Shown here in pieces: positions 52,886-62,383 of a stretch of 64,000 bases of DNA. The notes under the pieces were generated by a model. The model saw only the letters and a program-made list of their open reading frames with translations. It was not told the origin of the DNA and did no database searches. A program made the position numbers and the translations under genes. The DNA is from JAFAGO01 sp031987605. GTDB taxonomy: Bacteria; Bacteroidota; Bacteroidia; Flavobacteriales; Weeksellaceae. Every line of letters starts with the position of its first letter. Position 1 is the first letter of the stretch. Where the stretch lies: assembly GCA_031987605.1 (NCBI GenBank), contig DALZZF010000010.1, forward strand, positions 1-64,000, given 5' to 3'.

Positions 52886-53800
52886 ATGAAATTATCAGGT
52901 GACCTCTATTTATTTTTAAACAAAAAAACAATGGATTTAGATTTTAGTGATGATTTTAAAGTGTCGGGTAAGTTCTCGATGGCAAAAGCGTCAACTACCT
53001 ATAATGGGAAACTGACAAAAGAGGAAGGATTGCAGATTCTGCAGCAGGAAAAAGATAAACTTCGGGAATTGCAGGAATTGTTATATGCGGACGGAAGCCA
53101 GTCTTTATTGATTGTGCTTCAGGCAATGGATGCAGCAGGGAAGGATTCTTTGGTAGAGCATGTTTTCGGAGGTGTAAATCCGCAAGGCTGTGAAGTGCAC
53201 AGTTTTAAATCACCAAGTTCAAAAGAATATTCCCATGATTTTTTGTGGAGACATGCGGTTGCCGTTCCGGAAAAAGGTAAGATCGGAATTTTCAACAGAA
53301 GTCATTATGAAAGCGTATTGGTGTGTAAAGTACATCCCGAATACAATTTGAATGAGAAAGTATGGAAAGAGGTAAAAGATTTCGATAAAGATTTCTGGGA
53401 AAACCGCTACGAATCCATCCGTAATTTTGAAAAACACCTGTCTCAGAACGGAACCAAAATCATTAAAATATTTCTGAATGTTTCCAAAGAAGAACAAAAA
53501 CAACGCTTTTTGGACAGACTGAATGAACCCGAAAAAAACTGGAAGTTCTCCGAAGGCGATATTGCCGAACGCAAGCTCTGGAAAGAATATATGGATGCCT
53601 ACGAAGTTGCGATTAATGAAACTTCACGGGATTATGCACCTTGGTTTGTGGTTCCGGCAGATAAAAAATGGTTTGCACGGGTGTCTGCCATTCAGATTAT
53701 TATTGATGTTCTGGAGAAAATGAATTTGAAATATCCACAATTGTCCAAAGAAGAACTTTCCAAATTTGATACCTATAAAAAGGAACTGGATCAGGAATAA
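52886..53800 (+). CDS. Polyphosphate kinase 2 family protein
   Basis: A 304-residue PPK2, which transfers phosphate between polyphosphate and nucleotides. Walker A is LQAMDAAGKDSLVEHV, the Walker B-like segment is GIFNRSHYESVLVCKVHP, and the lid holds LDRLNEPEKNWKFSEGDI. The single-domain length is typical. An internal Met at residue 16 (MDLDFSDDF) is an alternative start. The subclass (ADP, GDP or AMP acceptor) cannot be fixed by eye. It ends 2 bp from the convergent RNase P RNA gene. Confidence 0.92.
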   Translation: MKLSGDLYLFLNKKTMDLDFSDDFKVSGKFSMAKASTTYNGKLTKEEGLQILQQEKDKLRELQELLYADGSQSLLIVLQAMDAAGKDSLVEHVFGGVNPQGCEVHSFKSPSSKEYSHDFLWRHAVAVPEKGKIGIFNRSHYESVLVCKVHPEYNLNEKVWKEVKDFDKDFWENRYESIRNFEKHLSQNGTKIIKIFLNVSKEEQKQRFLDRLNEPEKNWKFSEGDIAERKLWKEYMDAYEVAINETSRDYAPWFVVPADKKWFARVSAIQIIIDVLEKMNLKYPQLSKEELSKFDTYKKELDQE

Positions 53801-53802
53801 AA

Positions 53803-54131
53803 CCACGAGAAATTCTGTAAGCCGGATTCTGTAACCGCCCGAAAGCGGCTGTCTGTTATTTATCTGCATGCTGCATTGCTGCAGCATTTTAGCTGATTAC
53901 CCCTCGGTTTTCAGGACGGGCAGCCCCTATTTTGGTTTCCCAAAAGAACCGATATACTTACCATTGCTCCGCATAGAGTTTACCGATTTCACTACAGCCG
54001 AACTGTACTTGCTTTCTGTTGCACTGGTCATCACCTCGCGGTGTAAGGATGTTATCCTTTATGCTGCCCTGTGGAGTCCGGACTTTCCTACCGTGCAGAA
54101 ATGCACGATCAACAGACCGAATTTCTCGTGG
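53803..54131 (-). ncRNA. rnpB: RNase P RNA (class A)
   Basis: The minus strand carries the universal RNase P core: GGAAAGTCCGGACTCCACAG near the 5' end, then a GAGGTGATGACCAGTGCAAC-type segment and the closing AATCCGGCTTACAG. The ends pair to make P1 (54120-54131 with 53803-53814, CCACGAGAAATT/AATTTCTCGTGG, perfect). A -7 box TATCTTTG lies 5 bp upstream. The length of about 329 nt is normal. It is the catalytic RNA that trims tRNA 5' leaders. An open frame on the plus strand (53868-54179) is a shadow of this RNA. Confidence 0.95.
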
Positions 54132-54135
54132 AGTG

Positions 54136-54143
54136 CAAAGATA
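54136..54143 (-). promoter_or_regulatory. -7 box TATCTTTG of rnpB
   Basis: Minus-strand TAnnTTTG match ending 5 bp before the 5' end of the P1 stem, so the RNA probably starts at or next to 54131. Confidence 0.65.
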
Positions 54144-54516
54144 GGAAAAAGTGCGAAGGGTTTGCGATATGGAATCTGAGAATAATTGAATGAGTTAATT
54201 GATAAAAATGCTTATATAGCTCAATTGAAAATAGAATATTGTGAAAAATCAGTATTTTAAAATCTTAATAAATAGAAGATATACCTTCGAAAAGGAGTGG
54301 TATTTTCTCTTCGAATATATTACTTTGTCAATGGATTGAATAAGCCCTATACTGTGCGTTTTTGCACAGGGGGGAAAAGTGCTTAATGTTGTTTTTTAGT
54401 GGGTTATCTGTTTATTATAGAAGGTTTCAGATGGGTGTAAAAGTATTTTTCTTATAGTAGGAGTATCTATAAATAATTCCTATATTTGCATTCTTATCGA
54501 GTTTTAATTTTAAAAA
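54144..54516. other. Upstream region of the polysaccharide operon
   Basis: No gene is seen. A hairpin CTGTGC/GCACAG lies at 54352-54369 and a -7 box TATATTTG at 54481-54488, 29 bp before the first operon gene. The hairpin is upstream of the box, so it would be outside the transcript from that promoter. Confidence 0.5.
54481..54488 (+). promoter_or_regulatory. -7 box TATATTTG of the polysaccharide operon
   Basis: TAnnTTTG match, 29 bp before the ATG at 54517; no -33 TTG at normal spacing. Confidence 0.45.
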
Positions 54517-55320
54517 ATGAAATTATACCCATTATCCGTAGTCGTTGCGATGATTTCTATAATAATTTTGAGTTCATGTAAGAGCAAAGCGAATTTAGAT
54601 TACATGGAAAATATAGAAAATGTGGCATTGCAGGCTTCAGAAAATAGTTCTTCATTTACCATTCAGCCAGGCGATCAACTCAGTATCTCTATTTCGGCAA
54701 AAGATATGGATGTCGTAAAACCTTTTAATCAAAATTATTCCTCTACTGAAACATCTCAATATAGTATAGGTAATACTAATTTGCCGATGCAGCAAAAATT
54801 ATCTTCAGAGCCTGTATATCTTGTCGACAGTCAGGGAAATTTTGATTTTCCCAAATTAGGAATTATCAATACAACAGGTAAAACAATTGAGCAGCTAAAA
54901 AAAGATCTTAAGAACCAGCTTTCCCGTTATATAATAGATCCGGGAGTAAATATAAAAACTACGAATTTTAAAGTAACGGTATTAGGAGAGGTGAATAAAC
55001 CGGGGCAGTTTTGGATGCAAGATGGACAATCAGGTACGGTACTGTCGGTACTTGGTTTAGCGGGTGATCTCACGATTTACGGAAAACGAGATAATATACT
55101 TATTGTAAGAAATAACAATGGTGTTACCGAGAAAGCATATATAAATATATCCGATGCTAGTTTTATTAATTCACCTTATTACTATGTAAAGCAGAATGAT
55201 GTAATTTATGTTTCTCCAAATGAGGCTAGAAAGACCTCCGCATCATTTGGCCCTCAAACAAGTGTGTGGATATCTGTTGCATCTGTGGTCGTAGGATTAA
55301 TTGCAATTTTTATCCGCTAA
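54517..55320 (+). CDS. Polysaccharide export lipoprotein (Wza/BexD type)
   Basis: A 267-residue outer-membrane export protein. A lipobox (IIILSSC, Cys about 21) ends the signal peptide. The Poly_export domain follows (TIQPGDQLSISISAKD and VDSQGNFDFPKLG), then an SLBB-like segment (KVTVLGEVNKPGQFWM). The C-terminus is a hydrophobic helix (WISVASVVVGLIAIFI), as in Wza-type channels. It would form the outer-membrane pore for a capsule or exopolysaccharide, together with the downstream Wzc-like protein. Confidence 0.92.
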   Translation: MKLYPLSVVVAMISIIILSSCKSKANLDYMENIENVALQASENSSSFTIQPGDQLSISISAKDMDVVKPFNQNYSSTETSQYSIGNTNLPMQQKLSSEPVYLVDSQGNFDFPKLGIINTTGKTIEQLKKDLKNQLSRYIIDPGVNIKTTNFKVTVLGEVNKPGQFWMQDGQSGTVLSVLGLAGDLTIYGKRDNILIVRNNNGVTEKAYINISDASFINSPYYYVKQNDVIYVSPNEARKTSASFGPQTSVWISVASVVVGLIAIFIR

Positions 55321-55403
55321 TTCTTTTTTTTATCGTTTCAGTATTTTGAGACGTGGTTTTCAATCCTATAATTTTCCGATTTATTAAATATTAGTTTTTC
55401 ATA

Positions 55404-57764
55404 ATGAGTACTGACCAATCAATAGAAAAAGTTAACTTAAAAGAAATTATCAAACCCTATATTAGGAAATGGCATTGGTTTGTCATCAGTTTTCTGTTGT
55501 TGTGTGTTCTGGCGGTAATTAAGATAAAATTTACACAACCCGTTTATAAAATACAAAGTTCCATTCTCATTAAAGATGCAAAAAAAATGTCCAGTGCTTC
55601 TGGAGATTTCGGTGTTTTACAGGGATTGGGCGGTTTTGCAGGTATGGGAACCAATAGTATTGAAAATGAACTTGAAATTTTTAAATCCAAAAAAATTGCA
55701 GAAGACATTCTGAGTGAACTAAAACTTCGTACCTCAGTATATTCACGGGAAAAATTTTATGATGTAGAGCTCTATCAATCCACAAGTCCGTTTTTTGTTC
55801 AGGTAATCAATGAGAAGACGGATGAAGAAATGCCGAAGAAACCCATTGACATCTCAATCAAGGGTGATAAAATTACCTTATCTTCCAAAGAGTTTAAGAA
55901 AGATATTGTTACCACATATAATAAAACTATCAGTTTGCCTTATGCTAATTTCATGATTATCAAAAATCCTGACTTTAACCGCAAAAAGGTTGCGAAAATG
56001 GCTTTGAATGATTTTTATTTTACATACAACACCGTTGATAATCTCTCCAATAAGTTGCAAAAGGAAATGAATGTTGATCTTCTGGATAAAGATGCTACGG
56101 TTATAGGTTTAACCCTTAATAGCAGCAATCAGAATAAAGCTAAGGATATTCTAAACGGAATTGTGAATCTCTACAATGAGGAAGCCATAATGGATAAGAA
56201 TACGGAATCCAAAAAAACGAAGGACTTTATTGATGAGAGAATATCCATTATCTCAAAAGAGTTAGGAGATGTGGAAAGTGAAAAAGAACGTTTTAAAATC
56301 GATAATAATATTGTAGACATTCCAACGGAAGCAAGAATTAATCTCCAATTATCAACAGAAGCTAAAGCCAGAAAAATTGCGACAGAAACACAATTGGAAC
56401 TGAATGACCTCTTGTATAACTTTGTTAACCGCCAAAACAATTCAGAACTTCTTCCTGTAAATGTTGGATTGGATAATGAGGCTGCTGCCAGAAGCATCCA
56501 GAATTACAATACCCTTATTCTACAAAGGAACAAATTGCTGGAAAACGCAACTCCTCAAAACCCAGTTGTTCAAGATCTAAATGAACAGATTGACCGAATG
56601 AGACAGTCTATTCGGGAAGGACTTATAAAAAATAAATCGGCACTTCAGCTCAGTATCAGACAATTTGACATCGAGAACGGAAAGGCAATCAATCAAATGG
56701 ACAAAGTTCCGTCGCGGGAAAAACTTTTTCGGAGTATTGAGAGACAACAACAAATCAAAGAGAGTCTTTATCTATTACTACTACAGAAAAGAGAAGAAGC
56801 GGCAATATCTTTGGCAATGACTGCGAATAAAGCGAGAGTGATTGATAAAGCATATACCGATGAAAAGCCAATTGCACCTAAGAAAATGATTATATTGCTG
56901 GGCGCTGGTTTATTAGGGTTACTATTGCCATTCGCATATATTTATTTGAAAGAGATTTTCAATGATACAATTAATGACAAGCATGATCTTGAAAATTTAT
57001 CAGATATTACGGTTCTTTCTGAAATTCCAAGATTAACTGCCCGGCAGGAAGAATTGATTCAGTCGAATGATATTACCCCTCTTGCCGAATCATTCCGAAT
57101 CATGGTGACCAATCTCAGATTTCTACTACCACATAAGGAAAAAGGGAATACCATATTTGTTACTTCCAGTGTAAAAGGAGAAGGGAAAACATTTATTTCT
57201 GTTAATCTGGCAATAACTTTAGCAAATCGTGATAAAAAAGTAATTGTTGTAGGTTCGGATATACGTAATCCACAGCTTCAAAGATATGACAGAAGTAAGA
57301 AAAATGTAAAAGGTCTAACGGAGTATCTTTATGGAGATACCAATGATGTTTCGGAAATTATTCATAAAAGCCAGTTCTCCTCGCATTGCGATGTGATTTT
57401 TTCGGGAAGTATTCCTCCCAATCCAGTTGATTTATTGGAAAATGGGCGATACGGAGATTTAGTTACCAAATTAAGAGAGGATTATGACTACATTATTTTG
57501 GATACTGCTCCGCTAATGCTGGTAACAGATTCATTCCTGATTTCAGAAAATGCGGACGTTATCCTTTATGTAACACGATCAGAAGTGACTGAAAAACAAT
57601 TTATTGATTTTGCAAACAAAAAAATTGAAGAAGGGAAAATCAGAAATGTTGCATTTGTATTGAATGATGTCCATAAGAATAATTTCGGTTATGGAAATAA
57701 ATATGGGTATGGATATGGAGGAAATGAAAAAAAATGGTGGAAACGGTTGTTAGCGAAATTTTAA
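55404..57764 (+). CDS. Polysaccharide co-polymerase/tyrosine autokinase (Wzc type)
   Basis: A 786-residue BY-kinase. Two membrane segments (about 21-38 and 494-513) flank a periplasmic Wzz-like domain with coiled-coil stretches. The cytoplasmic kinase has Walker A SSVKGEGKTF (about 588-597), Walker A' VVGSDIRNPQL and Walker B YIILDTAPLML. The C-terminus is a tyrosine cluster (FGYGNKYGYGYGG), the autophosphorylation tail. It controls chain length and export with Wza. It follows the export gene by 83 bp. Confidence 0.94.
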   Translation: MSTDQSIEKVNLKEIIKPYIRKWHWFVISFLLLCVLAVIKIKFTQPVYKIQSSILIKDAKKMSSASGDFGVLQGLGGFAGMGTNSIENELEIFKSKKIAEDILSELKLRTSVYSREKFYDVELYQSTSPFFVQVINEKTDEEMPKKPIDISIKGDKITLSSKEFKKDIVTTYNKTISLPYANFMIIKNPDFNRKKVAKMALNDFYFTYNTVDNLSNKLQKEMNVDLLDKDATVIGLTLNSSNQNKAKDILNGIVNLYNEEAIMDKNTESKKTKDFIDERISIISKELGDVESEKERFKIDNNIVDIPTEARINLQLSTEAKARKIATETQLELNDLLYNFVNRQNNSELLPVNVGLDNEAAARSIQNYNTLILQRNKLLENATPQNPVVQDLNEQIDRMRQSIREGLIKNKSALQLSIRQFDIENGKAINQMDKVPSREKLFRSIERQQQIKESLYLLLLQKREEAAISLAMTANKARVIDKAYTDEKPIAPKKMIILLGAGLLGLLLPFAYIYLKEIFNDTINDKHDLENLSDITVLSEIPRLTARQEELIQSNDITPLAESFRIMVTNLRFLLPHKEKGNTIFVTSSVKGEGKTFISVNLAITLANRDKKVIVVGSDIRNPQLQRYDRSKKNVKGLTEYLYGDTNDVSEIIHKSQFSSHCDVIFSGSIPPNPVDLLENGRYGDLVTKLREDYDYIILDTAPLMLVTDSFLISENADVILYVTRSEVTEKQFIDFANKKIEEGKIRNVAFVLNDVHKNNFGYGNKYGYGYGGNEKKWWKRLLAKF

Positions 57765-57820
57765 CTTTATTATAGGGGATATTATTAAATAAAGTGAATT
57801 ATTTATAAATTTTAAATAAA

Positions 57821-58846
57821 ATGTTCAAGGATAAAGTACTATTAATTACTGGAGGAACGGGGTCTTTTGGTAATGCAATGCTTAAAGGATTTTTAGATTC
57901 TGATTTAAAAGAAATTCGAATATTTTCTCGTGACGAAAAAAAACAAGAAGATATGCGAATTGAATACAAAAATGATAAACTAAATTTTGTCATTGGAGAT
58001 ATCCGCAATTTTGATGACATCAATCATGCAATGATGGGGGTTGATTTTGTTTTTCATGCTGCTGCATTAAAGCAAGTTCCTTCTTGTGAATTTTATCCTA
58101 TGCAAGCGGTTCAAACAAATATTTTGGGAGCCGAGCACGTTTTGGAAGCTGCTGCAAGAAACAATGTTTCTAGAGTGGTGGTTCTTAGCACTGATAAAGC
58201 TGTTTATCCTATTAACGCAATGGGGATATCCAAAGCAATGATGGAAAAAATATCAATTGCTAAAGCAAGAGATCCACGAGTGAAAAATATTGATGCTATC
58301 TATACAGCAACAAGGTATGGAAATGTAATGGCTTCTCGAGGATCTATCATCCCATTATTCATTAAGCAAATTAAAGAGGGGAGTCCATTAACGATTACGA
58401 ATCCTTTAATGACCCGTTTTATGATGTCTTTGGATGATTCTGTAGAATTAGTAATGTTTGCATTTTTGAATGGACAACCGGGAGATATTTTTGTCCAAAA
58501 ATCGCCTGCTGCAACAGTTGAAGTTTTAGCACAAGCTTTGAAAGAATTATTTAATGCAAATAATGAAATCAAAATTATTGGTGCAAGACATGGTGAAAAA
58601 ATGTATGAAACCTTGTGTTCTACAGAAGAAATGGCTAAGGCCGAAGATTTAGGGAATTTCTATAGAGTTCCTGCTGATTTTAGGGATCTAAATTACACAA
58701 AATACGTTCAGAAAGAAGCCAATGTAAAATTGGAAAGAGAGTACAATTCCGATAATACACATCGTTTAAATGTTGAAGAATTAAAGGAATTGTTATTGAC
58801 TTTAGATTATGTAAGACAAGAATTGTCTACTTACCATAATAATTAG
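57821..58846 (+). CDS. UDP-GlcNAc 4,6-dehydratase/5-epimerase (FnlA/CapE/WbjB type)
   Basis: A 341-residue soluble extended SDR. ITGGTGSFGNAM binds NAD(P), and STDKAVYPINAMGISKAMME carries the Met-x-x-x-Lys catalytic variant of this subgroup. Unlike the capD-type gene on the minus strand it has no membrane domain. In known pathways FnlA/CapE starts UDP-L-FucNAc or UDP-L-QuiNAc/L-RhaNAc synthesis. The next gene codes for an RmlD-like reductase, which points to the latter type. Confidence 0.9.
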   Translation: MFKDKVLLITGGTGSFGNAMLKGFLDSDLKEIRIFSRDEKKQEDMRIEYKNDKLNFVIGDIRNFDDINHAMMGVDFVFHAAALKQVPSCEFYPMQAVQTNILGAEHVLEAAARNNVSRVVVLSTDKAVYPINAMGISKAMMEKISIAKARDPRVKNIDAIYTATRYGNVMASRGSIIPLFIKQIKEGSPLTITNPLMTRFMMSLDDSVELVMFAFLNGQPGDIFVQKSPAATVEVLAQALKELFNANNEIKIIGARHGEKMYETLCSTEEMAKAEDLGNFYRVPADFRDLNYTKYVQKEANVKLEREYNSDNTHRLNVEELKELLLTLDYVRQELSTYHNN

Positions 58847-58850
58847 CCAT

Positions 58851-59708
58851 ATGAAAAAGATTCTTGTTTTAGGAGCTGCAGGAATGGCTGGTCATGTCAT
58901 TTATACATATCTAAAAGAACTTGGGAAATACGAAGTTATTGGTACAACCAATAACAATAATCTAGAAGGAGTTTCTTATAAAATGAATATTTTCAACAAA
59001 GAGGAAGTTGAAAGTATAATAAGTATAGTAAAACCAGATATTATTATAAATTGTATCGGGATGCTCATAAGGACTTCTAAGACCAATCCAGATCAAACAA
59101 TATACGGAAATGCATATTTTCCCTATATTTTAAAAGATTTGGCAGAAAAAAATAATGCAAAACTTATTCATATTTCTACAGATTGTGTTTTTTCCGGAAA
59201 AACAGGAGGTTATACCGAAAATTCATTTAAAGATTCTACTGATGTTTATGGCCTGTCAAAAAATTTAGGAGAAATAATTGATGATAAAAATTTAACTATT
59301 AGAACTTCTATCATTGGACCAGAATTGAAACGAAATGGCGAAGGTCTTTTTCACTGGTTTATGCAACAAGAGGGGATAGTTAATGGTTTTAAAAGTAATT
59401 TTTGGTCTGGTGTTACTACTTTGGAGTTGGCTAAATTTATTGATTGGATTGTTGATTGTCCTTTTGTAGGATTAGTGCATCTTACTAATAATGAGGCGAT
59501 TTCTAAATATGATTTACTACATATTTTTAATGAAATCTATGATAAAAATCTCAATATTGTGGATAAAAAAGATTATGCAGCCAACAAATCTTTTGTTAAT
59601 ACTAATGATAAAATCACATTTTTGGTGCCTTCATACAAACAAATGTTGAAAGAGCAGAAAGAATTTATGCTTGCTCATAAAAGTTTTTATGATACTATTT
59701 ACTTTTAA
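58851..59708 (+). CDS. RmlD-like nucleotide-sugar reductase (SDR)
   Basis: A 285-residue extended SDR like dTDP-4-dehydrorhamnose reductase: VLGAAGMAGHVIYTYLKE binds NAD(P)H, ISTDCVFSGKTGGYTE and DVYGLSKNLGE hold the catalytic Thr/Ser and Tyr-x-x-x-Lys, and IIGPELKRNGEGLFHWFMQQ the substrate part. It starts 4 bp after the FnlA-like gene and likely reduces that enzyme's 4-keto product. A UDP-sugar 2-epimerase would complete the pathway and may lie beyond the window. Confidence 0.88.
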   Translation: MKKILVLGAAGMAGHVIYTYLKELGKYEVIGTTNNNNLEGVSYKMNIFNKEEVESIISIVKPDIIINCIGMLIRTSKTNPDQTIYGNAYFPYILKDLAEKNNAKLIHISTDCVFSGKTGGYTENSFKDSTDVYGLSKNLGEIIDDKNLTIRTSIIGPELKRNGEGLFHWFMQQEGIVNGFKSNFWSGVTTLELAKFIDWIVDCPFVGLVHLTNNEAISKYDLLHIFNEIYDKNLNIVDKKDYAANKSFVNTNDKITFLVPSYKQMLKEQKEFMLAHKSFYDTIYF

Positions 59709-61234
59709 TGGAACAATCGAATCTTGCCAAATTATTATCTAATTACGGAAGCAAACTGTGGAGTATGGTTTCCGTTTTTATTTTTATACCACTATATATA
59801 AAATTTTTGGGGAGTGAGAACTATGGTTTAATAGGATTTTATGCCCTTGTTTTGGGCATTATTAGCTTTGCAGACTCTGGCATGTCATCAGCAATTATAA
59901 AGGAATTCTCCCAAGAGTCAGATTCTAATTATAAATATACCATTTTCAGAAATTTAGAAAAAATATATTTATTTGTATGCATCATAATTTGTGGTATTAT
60001 ATTTTTTAGTAGTAATTTTATTGCTGAACATTGGATTTCTTCAAATGGGATACGGAAAGAAGAGTTATCCTATTATGTGAGATTAATTGGTATTGGTGTT
60101 ACTTCACAACTTATTAGTTCTCTATATTTTGGAGCCTTGTTTGCTTTAAACAATCAGGTTCGTTCTAATTTGTTACAACTCGGATGGAGTTTTTCAAGAT
60201 CAGCCTTAGTATTCATTTTGTTTATTGTTTTTTCAAAATCAATAGAACTATATTTTATTTGGCAAATTATATGTAATCTAGTTTATGTTTTAGTTTTAAG
60301 GTTTTTTGTTATAAAACAACTGAAACAAACGGCAAATGGACATTTATTAAAAAAAGAATCGAATAAATTGCCAAAACATATTTTGACCTATATTGGTGGC
60401 ATGGTGTTTATAGCAATTATTTCAGCTATTAATATACAAGCGGATAAACTAGTTACCAGTTCTATGTTTGATTTAGGTACATTTGGTTTCTATAATATCG
60501 CATCTAGTTTAGCACAATTACCAGCGATTTTAGCGACTCCTTTAATGGCTTTTGCATTTCCTCTTTTTTCAAAATTTTCAAATCAATATTCAGAAGAAAA
60601 CAAGCAGAAGACTTTAATGGTCTTTAATAAAATTTTTTATTTTATTAATCTTATTGTGGTGGTAGTTGCTGTAGGAGTAATTTTTTATACCAAGGAAATT
60701 CTTGTTTTGTGGACAAAAAGTGCAATACCATATTCTATTTTTCCAGCAATTGAGTTTGATGTTAAAATATTAATCATAGGTTCTTTTTTTCTTGCCTTAC
60801 AATTTCCCTTGTATTATTTATTACTTTCAAAAGGAAAAACAAAATATACAATATACCAAGGAATTGTCCAAATAGTTTTAGGAATACCATTGTTATACTT
60901 TTGCTCACAACAATTTGGCTTGTATGGGGTTCCTATTCCATGGTTAATAATTAATTTGCTAGCATTTATTTATTTATTTATTATAGTCAATAACAAATAT
61001 CTTAATTTTGCTGTCTCTCAATTTTATTTAAAAATACTTTTTGCGCCAATTTTCATAACTTTAATTGTAAATATTTTAGTTTATTTTTGCTACCAAGAGA
61101 TTAATATTGATTTCATTATTTTTATTATATTTTCCTCTATTTTCAGTTTAGTTTTGTCGATTATTTGTTATAATAAACTGGCAGGAAATAATATTTTATC
61201 GTACAAACATCTTTATGATTTTCCCCATGAGTAA
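59708..61234 (+). CDS. Wzx-type polysaccharide flippase
   Basis: A 508-residue polytopic protein with about 12-14 membrane helices of the MOP/PST flippase superfamily. GSKLWSMVSVFIFIPLYIKF near the start and GLIGFYALVLGIISFADSG are typical of Wzx/RfbX. It would flip the lipid-linked repeat unit to the periplasmic face. It overlaps the upstream gene by 1 bp (TAATG) and the next by 8 bp. Its DNA is markedly AT-rich. Confidence 0.88.
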   Translation: MEQSNLAKLLSNYGSKLWSMVSVFIFIPLYIKFLGSENYGLIGFYALVLGIISFADSGMSSAIIKEFSQESDSNYKYTIFRNLEKIYLFVCIIICGIIFFSSNFIAEHWISSNGIRKEELSYYVRLIGIGVTSQLISSLYFGALFALNNQVRSNLLQLGWSFSRSALVFILFIVFSKSIELYFIWQIICNLVYVLVLRFFVIKQLKQTANGHLLKKESNKLPKHILTYIGGMVFIAIISAINIQADKLVTSSMFDLGTFGFYNIASSLAQLPAILATPLMAFAFPLFSKFSNQYSEENKQKTLMVFNKIFYFINLIVVVVAVGVIFYTKEILVLWTKSAIPYSIFPAIEFDVKILIIGSFFLALQFPLYYLLLSKGKTKYTIYQGIVQIVLGIPLLYFCSQQFGLYGVPIPWLIINLLAFIYLFIIVNNKYLNFAVSQFYLKILFAPIFITLIVNILVYFCYQEINIDFIIFIIFSSIFSLVLSIICYNKLAGNNILSYKHLYDFPHE

Positions 61235-62381
61235 ATTACTTTCAATAATTATCCCAACCAGAAACAGACAGATCTATTGTATAGAAAGTATAAAATCAAT
61301 CATGGTTGATATTGATGATCGTTGTGAGATCGTTGTTCAAGATAACTCTTCGGATGATAGCTTGCAAAAGATGATTTTAGCACTAGAGGATGAAAGAATT
61401 GTTTACAACTATAACTCTAAGGCTTTATCATTTATTGATAATTTTGAAGAAGCTCTTAATCTTTCTATTGGAGAATTTTTTATTGTATTGGGAGACGATG
61501 ACTCTATAACAAAAGATATTTTACCAATTGTGGAGTGGATGAAGAAAGAAAGTATAGAATCTGTTTCGAGTAGTTTTATTGTAGATTATATTTGGCCTAA
61601 CGATAAGATTGAAAAATATAAAACAGGTTATTTATCAATTCCTAATTATAAAGGAGGGGTAAAAGATGTAAATGTAGATCATAATTTAAAAGAATTAATT
61701 AAAAATGGTTTTTTAGCATATCAAGCTTTCGACTTGCCCCGAACCTATCATGGTATTGTTAAACGATCAAGTATGGATCAAGTAAAGAGTATAGGAGGAA
61801 GGTATTTCGGTGGTCTTACACCAGATATTTACTCTACTATAGCTTTAGCTTGTGTAATAAAAAATCATAGAATTATTGATTATCCTTTTTCAATTGCGGG
61901 AGCATGCCCAGCAAGTGCAACCGTAAATGCTACAATTGGTGGTCATGCTGGAGAATTAAAAGATGCACCACACTTTAATAATAGAGGTCATTATGAGTGG
62001 GAGAAAGAAGTACCGAAATATTATAGTGTAGAAACGATTTGGGCAGAAACAGCTATTAAAGCTCTAAATGAAATGGGTTATAAAGATTGGAGAAAAGATT
62101 TTAATAAATATAAATTGTATGTGTATGGTATTTATTATAACAAATCATATATATTTAAATTAGCATTAAAACAGACTCTTAATTTAAAGTCTAGAGAAAA
62201 GTTTCATTATGTAAAACTTATAAAAGGTTTCATTTCAGCAATTTTTACAAAATATAATAATAAGAAGAAAAGATCTTTAAATATTAATAATAATGAGATG
62301 GCAAATGTTCTTAGTTTATCAGAAAGTAAAAAAAATGTAGAAACTAATCTGAAAAATATTCAAATGACAATTTTCAAATAG
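61227..62381 (+). CDS. GT2-family glycosyltransferase
   Basis: A glycosyltransferase of 384 residues from the ATG at 61227 (an ATG at 61215 would add 4). LLSIIIPTRNRQIYCIESIK opens a GT-A fold, VVQDNSSDD holds the nucleotide-binding Asp, and FFIVLGDDDSITKD the metal-binding DxD-like motif. The C-terminus is Lys-rich and may touch the membrane. Donor and acceptor are unknown. It overlaps the flippase gene through ATGAGTAA. Confidence 0.87.
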   Translation: MSKLLSIIIPTRNRQIYCIESIKSIMVDIDDRCEIVVQDNSSDDSLQKMILALEDERIVYNYNSKALSFIDNFEEALNLSIGEFFIVLGDDDSITKDILPIVEWMKKESIESVSSSFIVDYIWPNDKIEKYKTGYLSIPNYKGGVKDVNVDHNLKELIKNGFLAYQAFDLPRTYHGIVKRSSMDQVKSIGGRYFGGLTPDIYSTIALACVIKNHRIIDYPFSIAGACPASATVNATIGGHAGELKDAPHFNNRGHYEWEKEVPKYYSVETIWAETAIKALNEMGYKDWRKDFNKYKLYVYGIYYNKSYIFKLALKQTLNLKSREKFHYVKLIKGFISAIFTKYNNKKKRSLNINNNEMANVLSLSESKKNVETNLKNIQMTIFK

Positions 62382-62383
62382 TT

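Noticed and set aside
53868..54179. Plus-strand open frame of 103 codons
   Set aside because: It lies on the complement of the RNase P RNA, whose conserved core explains the sequence.
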